Shown: positions 51,107 to 59,515 of the stretch, piece after piece
How the letters are laid out: every line of letters begins with the position of its first letter
How positions within the stretch are numbered: position 1 is the stretch's first letter
The notes under the pieces: model-generated
What the model was told of the DNA's origin: nothing
Databases searched by the model: none
The model's input: the letters and a program-made list of their open reading frames with translations, nothing else
Made by a program: the position numbers and the translations under genes
From: CAVVPY01 sp963750295
GTDB taxonomy: Bacteria > Actinomycetota > Actinomycetes > Mycobacteriales > Jatrophihabitantaceae
Direction of reading: 5' to 3'
Length of the DNA: 64,000 bases
Assembly (NCBI GenBank): GCA_963750295.1
Contig: CAVVPY010000001.1
Coordinates: forward strand, 620,001 to 684,000

Positions 51107-52038
51107 TGTTCGACCGGGCGCGCGGGCGCGCGGTCGATCTGGGCTACGCGGCCGGCTGGGGAGTGGTGAAGTCCGCGCCGACCGGGATGTCCGAACGGGC
51201 CTTCCGCGCGGCTGCGGACGCCGCCGCCGTCCGCAACGGTGGCGGCGCCCGGCAGTTGCGCAGGAATCTGCGCCGGGTGGTCGGCCCGCAGGTGTCCGAG
51301 CTGCGGCTGGACCGGCTGGTCGGTGAGGCGCTGCGCTCGTACGCGCGGTACTGGCTCGAGACCTTTCGCCTGCCCAAGATGGACAAGCACGACGTGGTGC
51401 AGCGGATGGCCGGGCAGAGCGCCGGCGTCGAGCACCTCGATGCCGCCTTCGAGGGCGGCCGTGGCGCGATCGTCGCGCTGCCGCACATGGGCAACTGGGA
51501 CGTGAGCGGGCTGTGGGGCGTCGCGCGCTACGGCAGCTTTGCCACCGTTGCCGAGCGGCTGAAGCCCGAATCGCTCTTCGACCGGTTCGTGGCTTACCGC
51601 GAGAGCCTCGGCTTCGAGATCGTGCCGCTCACCGGCGGTGCGCGCTCGCCGCTGGAGGTGCTGAAGGAACGGCTGCGCGAGAACCGGCTCGTGTGCCTGC
51701 TCGCCGACCGCGACATCTCGCGTACCGGCATCGACGTGCAGTTCTTCGGTGAGCCCACCAGGATGCCGGGCGGCCCTGCGTTGCTCGCCGCCACCGTCGG
51801 TGCGCCGCTGCTGACCGTCAGTTCGTTCTTCACACCCGACGGCTGGGGGCAGACGATCCACCCGCCGCTGCCCGTGCCCGACGGAAGGCTGCGCGAGCAG
51901 GTGTCGGGGCTCACCCAGGCGATGGCCGACTCCTTCGCGGCGGACATCGCCGCACGCCCGGCCGACTGGCACATGCTCCAACGGCTCTGGCTCGCCGACC
52001 TGGACGAGCGGGCGCCCCATCGGGCGGCGGCGCGCTGA
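51106..52038 (+). CDS. patA: PIM acyltransferase (LpxL/HtrB fold)
   Basis: Acylates the mannose of phosphatidylinositol mannoside on the inner face of the membrane. 310 residues of the LpxL/HtrB acyltransferase family: the catalytic H-x4-D is in LPHMGNWDVSG near 127-137, followed by RLKPESLFDRFVAYRESLGFEIVPL and LADRDISRTGIDVQFFGEPTRMPGGPALLA. ATG overlaps the pgsA stop (TGATG) and the stop overlaps pimA the same way, so the three are coupled. Confidence 0.92.
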   Translation: MFDRARGRAVDLGYAAGWGVVKSAPTGMSERAFRAAADAAAVRNGGGARQLRRNLRRVVGPQVSELRLDRLVGEALRSYARYWLETFRLPKMDKHDVVQRMAGQSAGVEHLDAAFEGGRGAIVALPHMGNWDVSGLWGVARYGSFATVAERLKPESLFDRFVAYRESLGFEIVPLTGGARSPLEVLKERLRENRLVCLLADRDISRTGIDVQFFGEPTRMPGGPALLAATVGAPLLTVSSFFTPDGWGQTIHPPLPVPDGRLREQVSGLTQAMADSFAADIAARPADWHMLQRLWLADLDERAPHRAAAR

Positions 52039-53162
52039 TGCGTGTCGGGATCGTGTGCCCGTACTCCTGGGACATCCCGGGCGGGGTGCAGGCACACGTC
52101 CGCGACCTGGCCGAGCAGTTGATCCGGCTCGGCCACACCGTGTCGGTGCTCGCGCCCGGCGACGACGACATGCCGAACCTGCCGCCCTATGTGGTGACCG
52201 CCGGCAAGGCCGTCCCGATCCCGTACAACGGCTCGGTCGCGCGGCTGCAGTTCGGGGTCGTGTCGGCGGCGCGGGTGCGGCGCTGGCTGCGCGACGGTCA
52301 GTTCGACGTCGTCCACGTCCACGAACCGGCCCCGCCCAGCCTGTCACTGCTGACCTGCATGATCCACGACGGCCCGCTCGTCGCGACCTTCCATGCGGCG
52401 ACCGCGCGGTCCCGGTTCCTGTCGATGTTCGACACCGTCCTGCAACCGTTCCTCGAGAAGCTGGCCGGGCGGATCGCCGTCTCGCCCGCCGCGCGGAAGG
52501 TGATCGTCGAGCACCTCGGCGCGGACGCGGTGGTGATCCCGAACGGGGTCGACGTCGCCGCGTTCGCCACTGCCGCGCCGTTGCCCGGGTACCCGCGCGA
52601 GGGCGGCACGATCGGCTTCATCGGTCGCTACGACGAGCCCCGCAAGGGTATGGACGTGCTGGTCGAGGCCGTCGACCGGATCACCGAGGACGTACCAGGT
52701 GTTCGGTTGCTGGTCGTGGGTCGAGGCGAGGCCGACGAGTTCCGCTCGCGCCTGCCCGCCGGTCTGGTGGACCGGATCGACCTGCTCGGCCAGGTCGACG
52801 AGGCGGACAAGGCCCGGATGCTGCGCAGCGTGGACGTGTACTGCGCGCCCAACACCGGGCAAGAGAGCTTCGGCATCATCCTGCTCGAGGCGATGGCCGC
52901 GCGGACCCCGATCGTGGCGAGCGATCTCGAGGCGTTCCGGCGCGTTCTCGCCGCCGGCGCGGCGGGCGCGATGTTCCCGACGGGCGACGCGGCGGCGCTC
53001 GCGGCCACCCTGACCGAGGTGCTGTCCGACCCCGCCCGCCGCGACGCCTTGGTGACCGCGGGGGTGACTGCGGTCGCGCCGTACGACTGGGCGGTCGTCG
53101 TCCACGCTGTGCTGCGGGTGTACGAACTGGCCATCGCCGGGGCGGGCACCCTGCCCGGCTGA
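52038..53162 (+). CDS. pimA: Phosphatidylinositol alpha-mannosyltransferase
   Basis: Transfers the first mannose from GDP-mannose to phosphatidylinositol. 374 residues, GT-B fold of family GT4. The N-terminal domain has CPYSWDIPGGVQAHVRDLAEQL with the acceptor-side Gly-rich loop and VHVHEPAPPSLSLL; the C-terminal domain has GFIGRYDEPRKGMDVLVEA and the nucleotide-sugar motif APNTGQESFGIILLEAMAARTPIVASDLEAF. Order and overlaps match the mycobacterial PIM operon. Confidence 0.94.
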   Translation: MRVGIVCPYSWDIPGGVQAHVRDLAEQLIRLGHTVSVLAPGDDDMPNLPPYVVTAGKAVPIPYNGSVARLQFGVVSAARVRRWLRDGQFDVVHVHEPAPPSLSLLTCMIHDGPLVATFHAATARSRFLSMFDTVLQPFLEKLAGRIAVSPAARKVIVEHLGADAVVIPNGVDVAAFATAAPLPGYPREGGTIGFIGRYDEPRKGMDVLVEAVDRITEDVPGVRLLVVGRGEADEFRSRLPAGLVDRIDLLGQVDEADKARMLRSVDVYCAPNTGQESFGIILLEAMAARTPIVASDLEAFRRVLAAGAAGAMFPTGDAAALAATLTEVLSDPARRDALVTAGVTAVAPYDWAVVVHAVLRVYELAIAGAGTLPG

Positions 53163-53199
53163 GTTCGCGCTCAGGCCGCCGGGTTTAGAGTCGGAGGCC

Positions 53200-53781
53200 A
53201 TGCTCCCCGTTGGTTGGCTGATCGCGGCCGTGCTGCTCGCGATCCTGCTGTCGATGTGGGTCACCTTCACCCTCACCCGCCTCGACCGGTTGCACGCGCG
53301 CGTGGATGCCGCCCGCGCCGCCCTGGACGCCCAGCTGGTGCGCCGCGCGGCGGCGTTGCAGCATGTCGCCGAGTCCCCCGGCAGCGGCGTCGCGGCCGGT
53401 GACCGCCGCGATCTGGAGACGACTGCGCTGGCTGCCCTCGTCACCGCTGACCCGATCGAACGCCTGGGTGCCGAGAACGCGGTCGGCCGGGCCGTCGTGG
53501 AGCTGGCCGGCGCCGACACCACCCTCGCCGACTATGCGGTGGCCGAATTGCACGAGGCGGCCGCACGGGTCCAGGTGGCCCGGCGCTTCTACAACGACGC
53601 GGTGCGCGACACCCGCAGCCTGCGAACGGGCAGGATGCCGCGGCTGCTGCGACTTGCCGGACGGGTGGAACTGCCGATGTTCTTCGATATCGACGACACG
53701 CTGCCAGCCGTAGCGATCCCTGCGCAGGTCGAGCCCGTACCGTCACCTGGTCGACCCGATCCCGACAAGGACCCCGAATGA
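53200..53781 (+). CDS. LemA-like membrane-anchored protein
   Basis: A 193-residue protein with an N-terminal membrane segment (about 5-25) and a long helical outside or cytoplasmic part. RLDRLHARVDAARAALDAQLVRRAAAL and ARRFYNDAVRDTRSLR resemble LemA family conserved regions. Function unknown. TAGAGT lies 8 nt before the ATG and a GGAGG site lies within those 8 nt, so initiation may be leaderless or Shine-Dalgarno driven. It follows pimA by 37 bp and overlaps the DUF3048 gene by 4 nt. Confidence 0.72.
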   Translation: MLPVGWLIAAVLLAILLSMWVTFTLTRLDRLHARVDAARAALDAQLVRRAAALQHVAESPGSGVAAGDRRDLETTALAALVTADPIERLGAENAVGRAVVELAGADTTLADYAVAELHEAAARVQVARRFYNDAVRDTRSLRTGRMPRLLRLAGRVELPMFFDIDDTLPAVAIPAQVEPVPSPGRPDPDKDPE

Positions 53782-54857
53782 CTGCTGTTGGCTCCCGTAC
53801 CGCCCGGCGCGCCGGCCTGGGGTGCGCGCTCGTCGCGGCCCTGCTCGCCGCTGCCTGCACCGGAAGCGACGGCTCCGGGACGTCCCCGTCGGCGACGCCC
53901 GGCTCGCCGACGTCCAGCGCGACAACGTCGCCGTCCTCCTCGGCGTCGCGAAAGCCGCCCGCCAAGCCAGCAGCACGGCCGGTCAACCCGCTGACCGGAC
54001 GTGGCGCGGTGCCGAAACTGCCGCTTGTCGCCGTCAAGATCGACGACACCGCTCCCGGCCGCCCGCAGCGCGGGATCGACCGGGCCGACATCGTGTACAT
54101 CGAAGAGGCCGAAGCCGGGCTCAGCCGCCTCCTGGCCGTCTTCGGCACCTACAAGCCGGTTGTCGGCTACGTCCGCAGCACCCGGCCGAGCGACCCCGAC
54201 CTGTTGCTGGAGTACGGCAAGATCACCCTCGCCGCGTCGGGCGGGGGGCACGACGCGCTGCCGCTGCTCGACCGCTCGGGCATCAAGGGGTGGATCAACG
54301 ACCGCGGCGCCGCGTACTACTCGCGCGTGTACCGGCCCCAGTCGACCTACATCAATCTCGTCCTCGATCTGAAGAAGGTGGCCACGCACATCCGCACGCC
54401 ACGGCCGCACAGCATCGGGCTGACCTGGAACCGATCGGTCACGGGGCTGAAGAACACGCCGCGCGCCTACGTCGTCCGGACCCGCGTCGGTAGCCAGGTG
54501 GTCGAGTTCCGGTACAACCCGAACACCAAGATGTATGTCCGCTACATCAACGGGTACCGCCAGGTCGCGGCGGACGGCCAGCCGGTGGCGACGCCCAATG
54601 TCATCGTCCAGGCTTGCACGATCGTGCCGCACCCGCAGGACACCGACGTCAACGGCAACCCGTCGCAGTTCACCGAGACGGTGGGCAGCGGGCGGGTGTC
54701 GGTGTTCCGGAACGGCCGCCGCATCAACGGCAAGTGGGAACGCACCCGCAAGCTGTCAGGGACGAAGCTGACGTCGAAGGGCAAGCCGATCGACCTCACG
54801 CCGGGCGGAGCGTGGGTGGCGCTCGTGCGGCGCAGCGTCACGACCTACTCGTCCTGA
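53778..54857 (+). CDS. DUF3048 (YerB-like) lipoprotein
   Basis: A 359-residue exported lipoprotein: the signal ends ALLAAACTGS (lipobox Cys near 27), a Ser/Thr/Pro-rich linker to about 65, then a DUF3048 domain with NPLTG, VAVKIDDTAPGRPQRGIDRADIVYIEEAEAGLSRLLAVF and VGYVRSTRPSD. The second half carries the family's tail with WVALV. The role of DUF3048 is not known; its envelope location and lipid anchor suggest cell-wall function (inference). ATG overlaps the LemA-like gene. Confidence 0.87.
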   Translation: MTAVGSRTARRAGLGCALVAALLAAACTGSDGSGTSPSATPGSPTSSATTSPSSSASRKPPAKPAARPVNPLTGRGAVPKLPLVAVKIDDTAPGRPQRGIDRADIVYIEEAEAGLSRLLAVFGTYKPVVGYVRSTRPSDPDLLLEYGKITLAASGGGHDALPLLDRSGIKGWINDRGAAYYSRVYRPQSTYINLVLDLKKVATHIRTPRPHSIGLTWNRSVTGLKNTPRAYVVRTRVGSQVVEFRYNPNTKMYVRYINGYRQVAADGQPVATPNVIVQACTIVPHPQDTDVNGNPSQFTETVGSGRVSVFRNGRRINGKWERTRKLSGTKLTSKGKPIDLTPGGAWVALVRRSVTTYSS

Positions 54858-54937
54858 TTCGTGCCGTCGGAGGCCCGGCAGGCCACCGGCGGGTGACTGG
54901 CTCCCCGCACGAGGTCCGGGTGGCGCTTCGCGCCTCG

Positions 54938-54943
54938 TAGACT
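54938..54943 (+). promoter_or_regulatory. -10 element (TAGACT) of pdxS
   Basis: TAGACT, 7 nt before ATG 54951. It indicates a leaderless pdxS transcript and excludes the GTG at 54945 as the start. Confidence 0.65.
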
Positions 54944-54950
54944 TGTGGCC

Positions 54951-55868
54951 ATGGCTCACCAGCAGTCTCGCGAGCACGAGAACCAGCACCAGGTCGGCAC
55001 CGCGCAGGTCAAGCGCGGGATGGCCGAGATGCTCAAGGGCGGCGTCATCATGGATGTCGTCACCGCCGAGCAGGCAAAGATCGCCGAGGACGCCGGCGCG
55101 GTGGCGGTGATGGCGCTCGAACGCGTGCCGGCCGACATCCGCGCGCAGGGCGGCGTCTCGCGGATGAGCGACCCCGACATGATCGAGGCCATCAAGGCCG
55201 CCGTCTCGATCCCGGTGATGGCCAAGGTGCGCATCGGGCACTTCGTCGAAGCCCAGGTGCTCGAGTCGCTGCGCGTCGACTACATCGACGAGTCCGAGGT
55301 GCTCACGCCCGCCGACTACAGCAACCACATCGACAAGTGGCAGTTCACCGTCCCGTTCGTGTGCGGCGCGACCAACCTCGGTGAGGCCCTGCGGCGCATC
55401 ACCGAGGGTGCGGCGATGATCCGGTCCAAGGGCGAGGCCGGCACGGGCGACGTCTCGAACGCGACCACGCACATGCGCAAGATCCGCAGCGAGCTGCGGC
55501 GGCTGCAGAACCTGCCCGAGGACGAGCTCTACGTCGCGGCGAAGGAGCTGCAGGCACCGTTCGAGCTGGTGCGCGAGGTCGCGGCAGCAGGTCGGCTGCC
55601 GGTCGTGCTGTTCACCGCCGGCGGCATCGCGACGCCCGCGGACGCGGCGATGATGATGCAGCTCGGCGCCGAGGGTGTGTTCGTCGGTTCGGGCATCTTC
55701 AAGTCCGGCAACCCGGCGCAGCGCGCCGAGGCGATCGTCTCGGCCACCACGTTCTTCGACGACCCGGACGTGATCGCGAAGGTCTCGCGCGGGCTGGGCG
55801 AGGCGATGGTCGGGATCAACGTCGAGGACGTCCCGCAGCCGCACCGCCTGGCCGAGCGCGGCTGGTAA
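54951..55868 (+). CDS. pdxS: Pyridoxal 5'-phosphate synthase, lyase subunit
   Basis: Builds PLP from ribose-5-phosphate, glyceraldehyde-3-phosphate and ammonia delivered by PdxT. 305 residues, (beta/alpha)8. GTAQVKRGMAEMLKGGVIMDVVTAEQAKIAEDAGAVAVMALERVPADIRAQGGVSRM, PVMAKVRIGHFVEAQ with the catalytic Lys, NLGEALRRI, GEAGTGDVSNAT with a further Lys region, and AEGVFVGSGIFKS are characteristic. 20 bp before pdxT. Confidence 0.96.
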   Translation: MAHQQSREHENQHQVGTAQVKRGMAEMLKGGVIMDVVTAEQAKIAEDAGAVAVMALERVPADIRAQGGVSRMSDPDMIEAIKAAVSIPVMAKVRIGHFVEAQVLESLRVDYIDESEVLTPADYSNHIDKWQFTVPFVCGATNLGEALRRITEGAAMIRSKGEAGTGDVSNATTHMRKIRSELRRLQNLPEDELYVAAKELQAPFELVREVAAAGRLPVVLFTAGGIATPADAAMMMQLGAEGVFVGSGIFKSGNPAQRAEAIVSATTFFDDPDVIAKVSRGLGEAMVGINVEDVPQPHRLAERGW

Positions 55869-55888
55869 CGGGCCCGCCCGCGCCCGGG

Positions 55889-56494
55889 ATGAGCCCCACG
55901 ATCGGGGTCCTCGCACTGCAGGGGGACGTCCGCGAGCACGCGCGCGCCATCGAGGCGGCCGGCTGCACCGCCGTCCCTGTCCGCCGTCCCGGTGAGCTGG
56001 CCGCGCTCGACGGTCTGGTGCTGCCGGGCGGTGAGTCGACGGCGATCGTCAAACTCGCACGGCTGGTCGAGCTGATGGCGCCGCTGCGCGCGCGGATCGC
56101 GGGTGGGCTGCCGGTGTTCGGGTCGTGCGCGGGGATGATCCTGCTGGCCGATCGCATCGATGACGGCGGCTCACCCCTCGCCGAGACCATCGGCGGGATC
56201 GACGTCACCGTCCGCCGCAACGCCTTCGGGCGTCAGGTCGACTCGTTCGAGGAGGACATCGAGATCGACGGCGTGCCAGGAGGGCCGGTGCACGCAGTCT
56301 TCATCCGGGCGCCCTGGGTGCAGGACGTCGGCCCGGCCGCGACGGCCCTCGGCCGGGTAAGCACCGGGGTCGCCGCCGGTAGGATCGTGGCGGTTCGCCA
56401 GCAACACCTGCTGGCCACGTCGTTCCACCCCGAGCTGACCGGGGACGGACGCATTCACGCGTACTTCTGCGAGATGGTTAGGACGAGCGCATGA
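55889..56494 (+). CDS. pdxT: Pyridoxal 5'-phosphate synthase, glutaminase subunit
   Basis: Hydrolyses glutamine and passes ammonia to PdxS. 201 residues. IGVLALQGDVREHARAIEAAG, LVLPGGESTAIVKLARL, nucleophile Cys in GSCAGMILLADRI, RRNAFGRQVDSFE and the His-Glu pair in ATSFHPELTGD. ATG 55889 follows pdxS closely; the stop overlaps yebC by 4 nt. Confidence 0.96.
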   Translation: MSPTIGVLALQGDVREHARAIEAAGCTAVPVRRPGELAALDGLVLPGGESTAIVKLARLVELMAPLRARIAGGLPVFGSCAGMILLADRIDDGGSPLAETIGGIDVTVRRNAFGRQVDSFEEDIEIDGVPGGPVHAVFIRAPWVQDVGPAATALGRVSTGVAAGRIVAVRQQHLLATSFHPELTGDGRIHAYFCEMVRTSA

Positions 56495-57246
56495 GCGGCC
56501 ACAGCAAATGGGCCACGACCAAGCACAAGAAGGCCGTCGTCGACGCCAGGCGGGGCAAGCTCTTCGCGAAGCTGATCAAGAACATCGAGGTGGCCGCCCG
56601 GACCGGCGGCGGCGACCCGGACGGCAACCCGACGCTGTACGACGCCATCCAGAAGGCGCGCAAGAACTCCGTCCCGATCGACAACATCGAGCGTGCGGTC
56701 AAGCGCGGCTCGGGTGTCGAGGCCGGCGGCGCGGACTGGCAGACGATCATGTACGAGGGCTACGGACCCAGCGGCGTGGCCGTCCTGATCGAGTGCCTGA
56801 CCGACAACCGCAACCGCGCCGCGTCCGAGGTCCGCACGGCGATGACCCGCAACGGCGGCTCGATGGCCGACCCGGGTTCGGTGTCGTACCTGTTCAGCCG
56901 CAAGGGCGTGATCATCGTCCCGCGTAACGACCTGGGCGAGGACGACGTGTTGCTGGCGGTGCTCGAAGCCGGCGCCGAGGAGGTCAACGACCTCGGCGAC
57001 TCGTTCGAGGTGGTCTGCGAGGCGACCGACCTGGTCGCGGTGCGCACCGCCCTGCAGGACGCCGGGATCGACTACGACTCGGCCGACTCGTCGTTCCTGC
57101 CCAGCGTCCAGGTGCCCTTGGACGAGGACGGCGCGCGCAAGGTGTTCCGCCTCGTCGATGCGCTCGAAGACTCCGACGACGTGCAGAACGTGTACGCGAA
57201 TTTCGACGTGAGCGACGAGATCCTGGAGTCCGTCGGCGCCGAGTGA
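56491..57246 (+). CDS. yebC: YebC/PmpR-family protein
   Basis: A 251-residue cytoplasmic protein of the YebC/TACO1 family. MSGHSKWATTKHKKAVVDARRGKLFAKL, then GGGDPDGNPTLYDAIQKARKNSVPIDNIERAVKRGSG and YEGYGPSGVAVLIECLTDNRNR are near-invariant in the family. Members relieve ribosome stalling at proline stretches or act as regulators, according to reports in different species. It overlaps pdxT by 4 nt and precedes the ruv genes as in mycobacteria, although here two minus-strand genes intervene. Confidence 0.95.
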   Translation: MSGHSKWATTKHKKAVVDARRGKLFAKLIKNIEVAARTGGGDPDGNPTLYDAIQKARKNSVPIDNIERAVKRGSGVEAGGADWQTIMYEGYGPSGVAVLIECLTDNRNRAASEVRTAMTRNGGSMADPGSVSYLFSRKGVIIVPRNDLGEDDVLLAVLEAGAEEVNDLGDSFEVVCEATDLVAVRTALQDAGIDYDSADSSFLPSVQVPLDEDGARKVFRLVDALEDSDDVQNVYANFDVSDEILESVGAE

Positions 57247-57258
57247 GGCGCGCCGGCG

Positions 57259-58086
57259 TCAGCGCTCGAGGTGCCGGCCCACGAAGGCGAGCTGCGCGGG
57301 CGCCTGGCCGCGCCAGTACGTCGAGTCGTGCCCGCCCGGCTCGATCCCGCCGGCTGGTGTGGGTGACAGGCTGGCCCGCAGCTCGCGCGTGATCGGGGCG
57401 AAGCCGTCCTCGTCGCCGCAGTCGATGCGCATTGGGATCCCGGCGAGTAGCCGCTGCCTGCCGAAGATCGTGTGCGCGTCGAAGTCCGTGCGGTCGTCGA
57501 AGGCCCCGGCCACACTCTGGTCGCCTCGGTGCCAGATCGCCGGGCTCTCGGCCACCGCGACGGCGACCTGCGCGCTGCGCAGCACGCTGGACAGGTACAG
57601 CGCGCCGTAGCCGCCCATCGACCAGCCGAGGAACCCGACCCGGTCGCACGACAGGCCCTGCGCTGCGAGCAGCGGCAGGAACTCGTGGATCACCATCCCT
57701 GCAGGATCCCCGGCGCGCCGGGGGTGCCAGTAGTCGTGGTCGCCGCCATCCACCGACGCGATCGCGAACGGAGCGGTCCCGTGCGCCGTCGCCTGCGCCA
57801 GGAAGCGGTCGAGATGCAGGCTCGCGCCGAACGCATCCGAGTGGGTGCCGCCGCGCCCATGCAGCACGACCAGGACGCGCAGCCGCTCACCGTCGTGGCC
57901 GGGCGGCCATGCGATCGTCCAGCCGGGGTCGAGTCCGCCGCGATAGCGGGAGGCGAAGCTTCCGCTGAGTGTGGCGCCGGGCGCGAGCGAGGGCACTCCC
58001 GCGGGAAGTCCGGAACGGCACCCCGCCAGCACAGTGGCGCCCGCAGCGCCGAGTAACCCGGCCAGTACCGTGCGACGATCGATCAT
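57259..58086 (-). CDS. Exported lipoprotein esterase, alpha/beta hydrolase
   Basis: A 275-residue protein. DRRTVLAGLLGAAGATVLAGC is a twin-Arg-like lipoprotein signal with the lipobox Cys near 22. The hydrolase fold shows VLVVLHGRGGTHSDAFG (oxyanion loop), GFLGWSMGGYGAL (nucleophile Ser near 155), CGDEDGFAP (acid) and GGHDSTYW (His), of the esterase D type. The natural substrate is unknown. The ATG directly abuts the stop of the M50 gene, so the two are one transcript. Confidence 0.85.
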   Translation of the reverse strand: MIDRRTVLAGLLGAAGATVLAGCRSGLPAGVPSLAPGATLSGSFASRYRGGLDPGWTIAWPPGHDGERLRVLVVLHGRGGTHSDAFGASLHLDRFLAQATAHGTAPFAIASVDGGDHDYWHPRRAGDPAGMVIHEFLPLLAAQGLSCDRVGFLGWSMGGYGALYLSSVLRSAQVAVAVAESPAIWHRGDQSVAGAFDDRTDFDAHTIFGRQRLLAGIPMRIDCGDEDGFAPITRELRASLSPTPAGGIEPGGHDSTYWRGQAPAQLAFVGRHLER

Positions 58087-58891
58087 CTAGAGCGGGTTCT
58101 TCACCCAGAACTTGAAGAACTGGTAACCGAACTCCCACATCCGGATGGCCTGGAAGTTCGACATCGGTGAGGTCGTAGAAGTAGTTCACCAGGTCGAAGA
58201 ACGCGTTGCGCAGGCCCTGCAGTTGCAGCAATACGATCACGCCGAGCATGCCCCACGGCTTGATCTTCTCCGCGCCCTGCGCGATCTTCGGGTCGAGGTA
58301 GGGCTCGATGATCGCCCAGCCGTCCAGACCGGGGATCGGCAGCAGGTTCAGCACCGCCGCCGTGACCTGCAGGAACCCGAGGAACGCGAGGCCGGACCAG
58401 AACCGCAGGTGGTCGCCGTCGGTGTGGCCGCCCGCGACGCTCAGCAGGACGGCGGCGAAGACGATGTTGGTCGCCGGTCCGGCGCCGGCAGCGACGCTCT
58501 GCATCGCGCGGCTGCGGAACGCGTGCCGGTGCAGGTACACCGCGCCGCCGGGCAGCCCGATCCCGCCCTGGACGATGAAGAACAGCGGCAGCGCGATCGA
58601 CAGCACCGGGTGGGCGTACTTGAACGGGTTCAGCGTCAGGTAGCCGCGCGCTTCGACGCTGCGATCGCCGGCCCGGTATGCGGCGTAGGCGTGGGCGAAC
58701 TCGTGCAGGCACAACGAGACGACCCAGCCGCCGAGGACGAAGAGGAACACCCCGAGGTCGCCGAGGCGCGATCCCGGCTCGTCCGAGGTCCAGGCGAGGG
58801 CGCCGCCGCCTGCGGTGAGCGCCACGAAGGCGAGGAACAGCGGGCTGGGCCGGACGGCGCCGCGGCGCTGGTTCAGGTCGTACAGCGACAT
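58087..58891 (-). CDS. M50 site-2-type metalloprotease, frame broken near its end
   Basis: An intramembrane zinc protease of the rhomboid-independent M50 (SREBP S2P-like) family with about six hydrophobic segments. Zinc ligands H63-E-x-x-H67 are in LHEFAHAYAAY and the second site is NLLPIPGLDGWAII. From ATG 58891 the frame is good to LTDVE near 58163; then it is displaced by one indel and would read on into the esterase. In the next frame the C-terminus continues as FQAIRMWEFGYQFFKFWVK and stops at 58087, next to the esterase ATG. TACCGT lies 7 nt before the start. The client protein is unknown. Confidence 0.82.
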
Positions 58892-58950
58892 GGCCCCGAC
58901 GGTACGGGAGGTGACGGCGTGTCTGTGTCGAGCGCGTCGTGGCTCGCCCT

Positions 58951-58975
58951 AGGCTTCATCGAACGGTCGTTCGAC
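58951..58975 (+). promoter_or_regulatory. ruvC promoter with LexA (SOS) box
   Basis: TAGGCT (58951-58956) is a -10. It is followed at 58960-58975 by TCGAACGGTCGTTCGA, a perfect palindrome of the form TCGAAC-N4-GTTCGA, the known actinobacterial LexA box. LexA here would cover the transcription start. GTG of ruvC is 20 bp downstream. Confidence 0.85.
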
Positions 58976-58995
58976 ACGGGTGAGGCGGTGGATCG

Positions 58996-59515
58996 GTGCG
59001 GGTGCTGGGTGTCGATCCGGGCATGACCCGGTGCGGCCTCGGCGTCGTCGACGGTGCACCCGGCCGTCCGCTCACGCTCGTCCACGTCGAGGTCATCCAT
59101 ACCGCGTCCGACGCCCCGGTCGGCGAGCCGGCTGCTCGTCCAGGCCGACGCGATCGCCGCCGCGATCGAGCGCTTCGCACCCGACGTCGTCGCCGTCGAG
59201 CGGGTGTTCAGCCAGCAGAACGTCCGCACCGTGATGGGGACGGCGCAGGTCGCCGGGCTTGCGATCGTCGCCGCGACCAGGGCCGGTATCCCGTCGCGGT
59301 GCACACCCCGAGCGAGGTCAAGGCTGCGGTCACCGGCTCGGGCACGGCGGACAAGGCCCAGGTCGGCGCGATGGTCACCCGGCTGCTGCGGCTGACCGCG
59401 ACGCCGCGGCCGGCCGACGCCGCGGACGCGCTGGCGCTGGCGATCTGCCAGGTGTGGCGGGGCAGTGCGCAGGCGCGGCTGACGGCAGCTGTTGCAAAAA
59501 TGGTCCCGTCGATGA
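58996..59515 (+). CDS. ruvC: Holliday junction endonuclease RuvC (frame disrupted)
   Basis: Resolves Holliday junctions with RuvAB. The start VRVLGVDPGMTRCGLGVVDG (first catalytic Asp) is intact. Near 59128 an extra C shifts the frame; in the shifted frame RLLVQADAIAAAIERFAPDVVAVERVFSQQN (second catalytic acid) and VRTVMGTAQVAGLAI follow. Near 59293 a missing base restores VAVHTPSEVKAAVTGSG and the last acids in PADAADALALAI. Finally an A-run (59496-59500) looks one base too long: with four A the protein ends AVAKWSRR at a TGA (59513-59515) overlapping the next ATG. Corrected length is about 172 residues, normal for RuvC. Taken literally the protein lacks an active-site Glu. Confidence 0.85.
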
